A stretch of 64,000 bases of DNA from Luzula sylvatica. Its lineage: Eukaryota > Streptophyta > Magnoliopsida > Poales > Juncaceae. Positions 58,157-64,000 of the stretch are shown here, in pieces; position 1 is the first letter of the stretch, and each line of letters opens with the position of its first letter. Made by a program: the position numbers and the translations under genes. Location of the stretch: positions 248,001-312,000 of the forward strand of contig CAMPEJ010000005.1 of the NCBI GenBank assembly GCA_946800325.1, written 5' to 3'. The notes below the pieces were generated by a model. That model saw only the letters and a list, made by a program, of their open reading frames with translations, was not told where the DNA came from and did no database searches.

Positions 58157-59268
58157 AATCTGTTTATGCTTTGGGGAGTTCAAATAACGTATTTTGAGAT
58201 CATTTGAATCGTATCTTTTACTACATAACATTTCACCAAAATTTACAAACACTAAGAAAGTTTGTTTTTCGATTCAAAACAATCTGTTTATGCTTTGGGG
58301 AGTTCAAATAACGTATTTTGAGATCATTTGATTCGTATCTTTTACCACATAACATTTCACCAAAATTTACAAACACTAAGAAAGTTTGTTTTTCGATTCA
58401 AAACAATCTGTTTATGCTTTGGGGAGTTCAAATAACGTATTTTGAGATCATTTGAATCGTATCTTTTACCACATAACATTTTACCAAAATTTACAAACAC
58501 TAAGAAAGTTTGTTTTTCGATTCAAAACAATTTGTTTATGTTTTGGGGAGTTCAAATAACGTATTTTGAGATCATTTGAATCGTATCTTTTACCACATAA
58601 CATTTCACCAAAATTTACAAACACTAAGAAAGTTTGTTTTTCGATTCAAAACAATATGTTTATGCTTTGGGGAGTTCAAATAACGTATTTTGAGATCATT
58701 CGAATCGTATCTTTTACCACATAACATTTCACCAAAATTTACAAACACTAAGAAAGTTTGTTTTTCGATTCAAAACAATCTGTTTATGCTTTGGGGAGTT
58801 CAAATAACGTATTTTGAGATCATTTGAATCGTATCTTTTACCACATAACATTTCACCAAAATTTACAAACACTAAGAAAGTTTGTTTTTCGATTCAAAAC
58901 AATCTGTTTATGCTTTGGGGAGTTCAAATAACGTATTTTGAGATCATTTGAATCGTATATTTTACCACATAAGATTTTACCAAAATTTACAAACACTAAG
59001 AAAGTTTGTTTTTCGATTCAAAACAATTTGTTTATACTTTGGGGAGTTCAAATAATGTATTTTGAGATCATTTGAATCGTATCTTTTACCACATAACATT
59101 TCACCCAAATTTACAAACAGAAAGTTTGTTTTTCGATTCAAAACAATCTGTTTATGCTTTGGTGAGTTCAAATAACGTATTTTGAGATCATTTGAATCGT
59201 ATCTTTTACCACATAACATTTTACCAAAATTTACAAACACTAAGAAAGTTTGTTTTTCGATTCAAAAC
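58157..59268 (+). repeat. 1,112-bp tandem duplication, copy A
   Basis: The rare changes cataagatttt (58,971), aataatgtat (about 59,051) and ttggtgagttc (about 59,160) recur 1,112 bp downstream. 1,112 equals 9 monomers minus the 4-bp deletion. The edges are approximate. Confidence 0.85.
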
Positions 59269-60380
59269 AATCTGTTTATGCTTTGGGGAGTTCAAATAAC
59301 GTATTTTGGGATCATTTGAATCGTATCTTTTACTACATAACATTTCACCAAAATTTACAAACACTAAGAAAGTTTGTTTTTCGATTCAAAACAATCTGTT
59401 TATGCTTTGGGGAGTTCAAATAACGTATTTTGAGATCATTTGATTCGTATCTTTTACCACATAACATTTCACCAAAATTTACAAACACTAAGAAAGTTTG
59501 TTTTTCGATTCAAAACAATCTGTTTATGCTTTGGGGAGTTCAAATAACGTATTTTGAGATCATTTGAATCGTATCTTTTACCACATAACATTTTACCAAA
59601 ATTTACAAACACTAAGAAAGTTTGTTTTTCGATTCAAAACAATTTGTTTATGTTTTGGGGAGTTCAAATAACGTATTTTGAGATCATTTGAATCGTATCT
59701 TTTACCACATAACATTTCACCAAAATTTACAAACACTAAGAAAGTTTGTTTTTCGATTCAAAACAATCTGTTTATGCTTTGGGGAGTTCAAATAACGTAT
59801 TTTGAGATCATTCGAATCGTATCTTTTACCACATAACATTTCACCAAAATTTACAAACACTAAGAAAGTTTGTTTTTCGATTCAAAACAATCTGTTTATG
59901 CTTTGGGGAGTTCAAATAACGTATTTTGAGATCATTTGAATCGTATCTTTTACCACATAACATTTCACCAAAATTTACAAACACTAAGAAAGTTTGTTTT
60001 TCGATTCAAAACAATCTGTTTATGCTTTGGGGAGTTCAAATAACGTATTTTGAGATCATTTGAATCGTATATTTTACCACATAAGATTTTACCAAAATTT
60101 ACAAACACTAAGAAAGTTTGTTTTTCGATTCAAAACAATTTGTTTATACTTTGGGGAGTTCAAATAATGTATTTTGAGATCATTTGAATCGTATCTTTTA
60201 CCACATAACATTTCACCCAAATTTACAAACAGAAAGTTTGTTTTTCGATTCAAAACAATCTGTTTATGCTTTGGTGAGTTCAAATAACGTATTTTGAGAT
60301 CATTTGAATCGTATCTTTTACCACATAACATTTTACCAAAATTTACAAACACTAAGAAAGTTTGTTTTTCGATTCAAAAC
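59269..60380 (+). repeat. 1,112-bp tandem duplication, copy B
   Basis: It carries the same three private changes at about 60,083, 60,163 and 60,272. It has one further difference near its start (ttttgggatc at about 59,305), and the match ends at the 117-bp monomer at 60,381. Confidence 0.85.
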
Positions 60381-61671
60381 AATTGCTTTGGGGAGTTCAA
60401 ATAACGTATTTTGAGATCATTTGAATCGTATCTTTTACTACATAACATTTCATCAAAATTTACAAACACTAAGAAAGTTTGTTTTTCGATTCAAAACAAT
60501 CTGTTTATGCTTTGGGGAGTTCAAATAACGTATTTTGAGATCATTTGAATCGTATCTTTTACCACATAACATTTTACCAAAATTTACAAACACTAAGAAA
60601 GTTTGTTTTTCGACTCAAAACAATTTGTTTATGCTTTGGGGAGTTCAAATAACGTATTTTGAGATCATTTGAATCGTATCTTTTACCACATAACATTTCA
60701 CCAAAATTTACAAACACTAAGAAAGTTTGTTTTTCGATTCAAAACAATCTGTTTATGCTTTGGGGAGTTCAAATAACGTATTTTGAGATCATTTGAATCG
60801 TATCTTTTACCACATAACATTTCACCAAAATTTACAAACACTAAGAAAGTTTGTTTTTCGATTCAAAACAATCTGTTTATGCTTTGGGGAGTTCAAATAA
60901 CGTATTTTGAGATCATTTGAATCGTATCTTTTACCACAAAACATTTTTCCAAAATTTACAAACACTAAGAAAGTTTGTTTTTCGATTCAAAACAATTTGT
61001 TTATGCTTTGGGGAGTTCAAATAACGTATTTTGAGTTCATTTGAATCGTATCTTTTACCACATAACATTTCACCAAAATTTACAAACACTAAGAAAGTTT
61101 GTTTTTCGATTCAAAACAATCTGTTTATGCTTTGGGGAGTTCAAATAACGTATTTTGAGATCATTCGAATCGTATCTTTTAACACATAACATTTCACCAA
61201 AATTTACAAACACTAAGAAAGTTTGTTTTTCGATTCAAAACAATCTGTTTATGCTTTGGGGTGTTCAAATAACGTATTTTGAGATCATTCGAATCGTATC
61301 TTTTACCACATAACATTTCACCAAAATTTACAAACACTAAGAAAGTTTGTTTTTCGATTCAAAACAATCTGTTTATGCTTTGGGGAGTTCAAATAACGTA
61401 TTTTGAGATCATTTGAATCGTATATTTTACCACATAACATTTTACCAAAATTTACAAACACTAAGAAAGTTTGTTTTTCGATTCAAAACAATTTGTTTAT
61501 ACTTTGGGGAGTTGAAATAACGTATTTTGAGATCATTTGAATCGTATCTTTTACCACATAACATTTCACCCAAATTTACAAACAGAAAGTTTGTTTTTCG
61601 ATTCAAAACAATCTGTTTATGCTTTGGGGAGTTCAAATAACGTATTTTGAGATCATTTGAATCGTATATTT
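60319..61671 (+). repeat. 1,353-bp tandem duplication, copy A
   Basis: Matched 1,353 bp downstream through ttcatcaaaa (60,449 and 61,802), acaaaacatttttcc, gagttcattt (about 61,034 and 62,387), ttttaacacat (about 61,178 and 62,531) and ggggtgttc (about 61,258 and 62,611). 1,353 equals 11 monomers minus 11 bp, meaning one 4-bp and one 7-bp deletion. A private change is cgactcaaaac at about 60,612. Confidence 0.9.
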
Positions 61672-63024
61672 TACCACATAACATTTTACCAAAATTTACA
61701 AACACTAAGAAAGTTTGTTTTTCGATTCAAAACAATTGCTTTGGGGAGTTCAAATAACGTATTTTGAGATCATTTGAATCGTATCTTTTACTACATAACA
61801 TTTCATCAAAATTTACAAACACTAAGAAAGTTTGTTTTTCGATTCAAAACAATCTGTTTATGCTTTGGGGAGTTCAAATAACGTATTTTGAGATCATTTG
61901 AATCGTATCTTTTACCACATAACATTTTACCAAAATTTACAAACACTAAGAAAGTTTGTTTTTCGATTCAAAACAATTTGTTTATGCTTTGGGGAGTTCA
62001 AATAACGTATTTTGAGATCATTTGAATCGTATCTTTTACCACATAACATTTCACCAAAATTTACAAACACTAAGAAAGTTTGTTTTTCGATTCAAAACAA
62101 TCTGTTTATGCTTTGGGGAGTTCAAATAACGTATTTTGAGATCATTTGAATCGTATCTTTTACCACATAACATTTCACCAAAATTTACAAACACTAAGAA
62201 AGTTTGTTTTTCGATTCAAAACAATCTGTTTATGCTTTGGGGAGTTCAAATAACGTATTTTGAGATCATTTGAATCGTATCTTTTACCACAAAACATTTT
62301 TCCAAAATTTACAAACACTAAGAAAGTTTGTTTTTCGATTCAAAACAATTTGTTTATGCTTTGGGGAGTTCAAATAACGTATTTTGAGTTCATTTGAATC
62401 GTATCTTTTACCACATAACATTTCACCAAAATTTACAAACACTAAGAAAGTTTGTTTTTCGATTCAAAACAATCTGTTTATGCTTTGGGGAGTTCAAATA
62501 ACGTATTTTGAGATCATTCGAATCGTATCTTTTAACACATAACATTTCACCAAAATTTACAAACACTAAGAAAGTTTGTTTTTCGATTCAAAACAATCTG
62601 TTTATGCTTTGGGGTGTTCAAATAACGTATTTTGAGATCATTCGAATCGTATCTTTTACCACATAACATTTCACCAAAATTTACAAACACTAAGAAAGTT
62701 TGTTTTTCGATTCAAAACAATCTGTTTATGCTTTGGGGAGTTCAAATAACGTATTTTGAGATCATTTGAATCGTATATTTTACCACATAACATTTTACCA
62801 AAATTTACAAACACTAAGAAAGTTTGTTTTTCGATTCAAAACAATTTGTTTATACTTTGGGGAGTTGAAATAACGTATTTTGAGATCATTTGAATCGTAT
62901 CTTTTACCACATAACATTTCACCCAAATTTACAAACAGAAAGTTTGTTTTTCGATTCAAAACAATCTGTTTATGCTTTGGGGAGTTCAAATAACGTATTT
63001 TGAGATCATTTGAATCGTATCTTT
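61672..63024 (+). repeat. 1,353-bp tandem duplication, copy B
   Basis: It abuts copy A and matches it except for cgattc in place of cgactc. The match is lost where tatattttacc in one copy meets tatcttttacc in the other (about 61,668 and 63,021). Part of it also matches the block at 16.6-17.8 kb. Confidence 0.9.
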
Positions 63025-63184
63025 TACCACATAACATTTTACCAAAATTTACAAACACTAAGAAAGTTTGTTTTTCGATTCAAAACAATCTGTTTATGCT
63101 TTGGGGAGTTCAAATAACGTATTTTGAGATCATTTGAATCGTATCTTTTACTACATAACATTTCACCAAAATTTACAAACACTA

Positions 63185-64000
63185 AGAAAGTTTGTTTTTC
63201 GATTCAAAACAATCTGTTTATGCTTTGGGGAGTTCAAATAACGTATTTTGAGATCATTTGAATCGTATCTTTTACCACATAACATTTTACCAAAATTTAC
63301 AAACACTAAGAAAGTTTGTTTTTCGATTCAAAACAATTTGTTTATGCTTTGGGGAGTTCAAATAACGTATTTTGAGATCATTTGAATCGTATCTTTTACC
63401 ACATAACATTTCACCAAAATTTACAAACACTAAGAAAGTTTGTTTTTCGATTCAAAACAATCTGTTTATGCTTTGGGGAGTTCAAATAACGTATTTTGAG
63501 ATCATTTGAATCGTATCTTTTACCACATAACATTTCACCAAAATTTACAAACACTAAGAAAGTTTGTTTTTCGATTCAAAACAATTTGTTTATGCTTTGG
63601 GGAGTTCAAATAACGTATTTTGAGATCATTTGAATCGTATCTTTTACCACATAACATTTCACCAAAATTTACAAACACTAAGAAAGTTTGTTTTTCGATT
63701 CAAAACAATTTGTTTATGCTTTGGGGAGTTCAAATAACGTATTTTGAGATCATTTGAATCGTATCTTTTACCACATAACATTTCACCAAAATTACAAACA
63801 CTAAGAAAGTTTGTTTTTCGATTCAAAACAATCTGTTTATGCTTTGGGGAGTTCAAATAACGTATTTAGAGATCATTCGAATCGTATCTTTTACCACATA
63901 ACATTTCACCAAAATTTACAAACACTAAGAAAGTTTGTTTTTCGATTCAAAACAATCTGTTTATGCTTTGGGGAGTTCAAATAACGTATTTTGAGATCAT
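63185..64000 (+). repeat. Distant copy of 15,742-16,557, running off the window
   Basis: It shares the one-base deletion and the tatttagagatcattcg form with the left copy. The last, incomplete monomer starts at 63,925 and stops at monomer position 76, so the array continues to the right. Confidence 0.85.

Larger units (their letters stand above)
11821..61745 (+). repeat. 117-bp monomer class (positions 33-39 deleted), 18 copies
   Basis: In these monomers caaaacaat runs straight into tgctttgggg because ctgttta (33-39) is missing. I found the junction near 11,821, 17,001, 18,111, 20,081, 22,051, 23,031, 26,361, 27,341, 30,921, 33,751, 35,101, 36,081, 37,681 (with a further g-to-t change), 48,411, 54,581, 55,071, 60,381 and 61,731. 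None lies in domain I before 11.8 kb or between 37.7 and 48.4 kb. In nearly every case the monomer lies immediately downstream of an attttacc monomer, so the class keeps a fixed place in the HOR. A single deletion spread by block copying explains this best. Confidence 0.9.
12406..62937 (+). repeat. 120-bp monomer class (positions 1-4 deleted), 48 copies
   Basis: In this class caaacactaagaaag becomes caaacagaaag. It is almost always preceded by cacccaaattt (A111C) and by a C33T/G41A monomer. Junctions counted include 12,406, 12,898, 14,010, 15,742, 16,853, 18,943, 19,931, 20,912, 21,900, 22,633, 23,614, 25,222, 26,210, 26,943, 27,924, 29,656, 30,768, 31,873, 32,985, 33,601, 34,954, 35,687, 36,915, 37,531, 38,264, 39,624, 40,860, 41,848, 42,712, 43,700, 44,688, 45,800, 46,540, 47,652, 48,268, 49,001, 50,113, 51,101, 52,089, 53,077, 54,189, 54,922, 56,771, 58,007, 59,119, 60,231, 61,584 and 62,937. 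The class fixes the HOR period, and the 120-bp length keeps a minus-strand frame open across two monomers. Confidence 0.93.
1..64000 (+). repeat. Satellite DNA array, 124-bp monomer, whole window
   Basis: The same 124-bp unit recurs head to tail, in one orientation, from the first base to the last, giving roughly 516 copies. Nearly every copy carries the landmarks ctaagaaagtttg (positions 1-13), gctttggggag (41-51), aacgtattttgagatcat (59-76) and accaaaatttacaaac (108-123). Copies typically show 0 to 5 substitutions. No unique sequence, gene or mobile element interrupts the array. Arrays of this size, homogeneity and A+T content are typical of eukaryotic centromeric or pericentromeric satellites; that role is inferred. 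I do not recognise the satellite family or species. Confidence 0.97.
11516..64000 (+). repeat. Array domain II (right HOR domain)
   Basis: From about 11.6 kb the marker set changes. New forms are the 117-bp monomer (first at 11,821), the 120-bp monomer (first at 12,406), C88A (tatattttacc), the G41A/C33T monomer (aatttgtttatac), A122C (acaaccacta), T78A (cattagaatcg), and a cassette carrying A93T/C97G, T89C, C24T and G46C. The basic HOR is about 8 monomers (988 bp). Units of 5, 6, 7, 9, 10 and 11 monomers also occur. The exact edge is uncertain by a few hundred bases, because the monomers between 11,516 and 11,820 are close to plain consensus. Confidence 0.8.

Noticed and set aside
1429..63856. 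Families of 61-89-codon open reading frames on both strands as protein genes
   Set aside because: They are translations of the satellite itself. They exist only where indels or lost stops keep two monomers in frame, have no signal of coding selection that I can see, and share no recognisable domain.
1..64000. CRISPR array
   Set aside because: The repeats abut directly with a 124-bp period and no unique spacers; all sequence between any chosen repeat motif is itself conserved. No cas genes are present.
1..64000. Transposable elements, LTRs or a helitron seeding the array
   Set aside because: No terminal repeats, transposase or reverse transcriptase frames, or unique flanks were found; every stretch read as monomer variants.
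1..64000. Promoters, terminators, tRNA or other RNA genes
   Set aside because: The AT-rich motifs that resemble TATA boxes or T-runs recur in every monomer and carry no independent support. No tRNA-like or rRNA-like sequence was seen.
1..64000. A defence, toxin or phage-related gene system
   Set aside because: There is no coding sequence in the window beyond repeat-derived chance frames.
1..64000. Telomeric or subtelomeric repeat
   Set aside because: No short G-rich telomere-type repeats occur at either end; the array simply runs past both window edges.

Overview
The whole 64 kb window is one uninterrupted tandem satellite array. The unit is a 124-bp monomer, about 29% G+C by my count on the consensus, and roughly 516 copies run head to tail in one orientation. 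I see no convincing protein gene, RNA gene, transposon, CRISPR array, telomere repeat or unique sequence. This points to a eukaryotic chromosome, most likely centromeric or pericentromeric heterochromatin; the species and the centromeric role cannot be settled from the window. Both ends of the window lie inside the array, so its true length is unknown.

Monomers usually differ from the consensus by only a few bases, but the differences are not random. The same rare substitutions and indels recur in the same order at fixed multiples of about 124 bp. The array is therefore built of higher-order repeats (HORs) that have been copied as blocks. In this annotation monomer position 1 is the c of the motif ctaagaaag, which is also base 1 of the window.

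Two domains are visible. Domain I (1 to about 11,515) has its own marker variants and a 132-bp hybrid monomer seen three times. It contains a 4.34-kb block present twice at an offset of 5,211 bp with six differences noticed. Domain II (about 11,516 to 64,000) has two diagnostic short monomers absent from domain I: a 120-bp form lacking positions 1-4 (48 copies counted) and a 117-bp form lacking positions 33-39 (18 copies counted). Its HOR units are mostly 988 bp (8 monomers minus 4 bp), with relatives of 616, 733, 864, 981, 1,112, 1,236 and 1,353 bp that are whole numbers of monomers minus 4 or 11 bp. Larger nested tandem duplications (periods 1,112, 1,353, 1,852, 1,969 and 4,310 bp) and copies of blocks 13 to 47 kb apart show recent amplification.

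The many short open reading frames are by-products of the repeat. 124 is not a multiple of 3, so a frame normally closes within about one monomer. Where an indel makes a monomer 117, 120, 123 or 132 bp long, two neighbouring monomers stay in frame. Nothing here behaves as an operon or a protein-coding system; the interest is in the repeat architecture, its possible hairpins and its amplification history.
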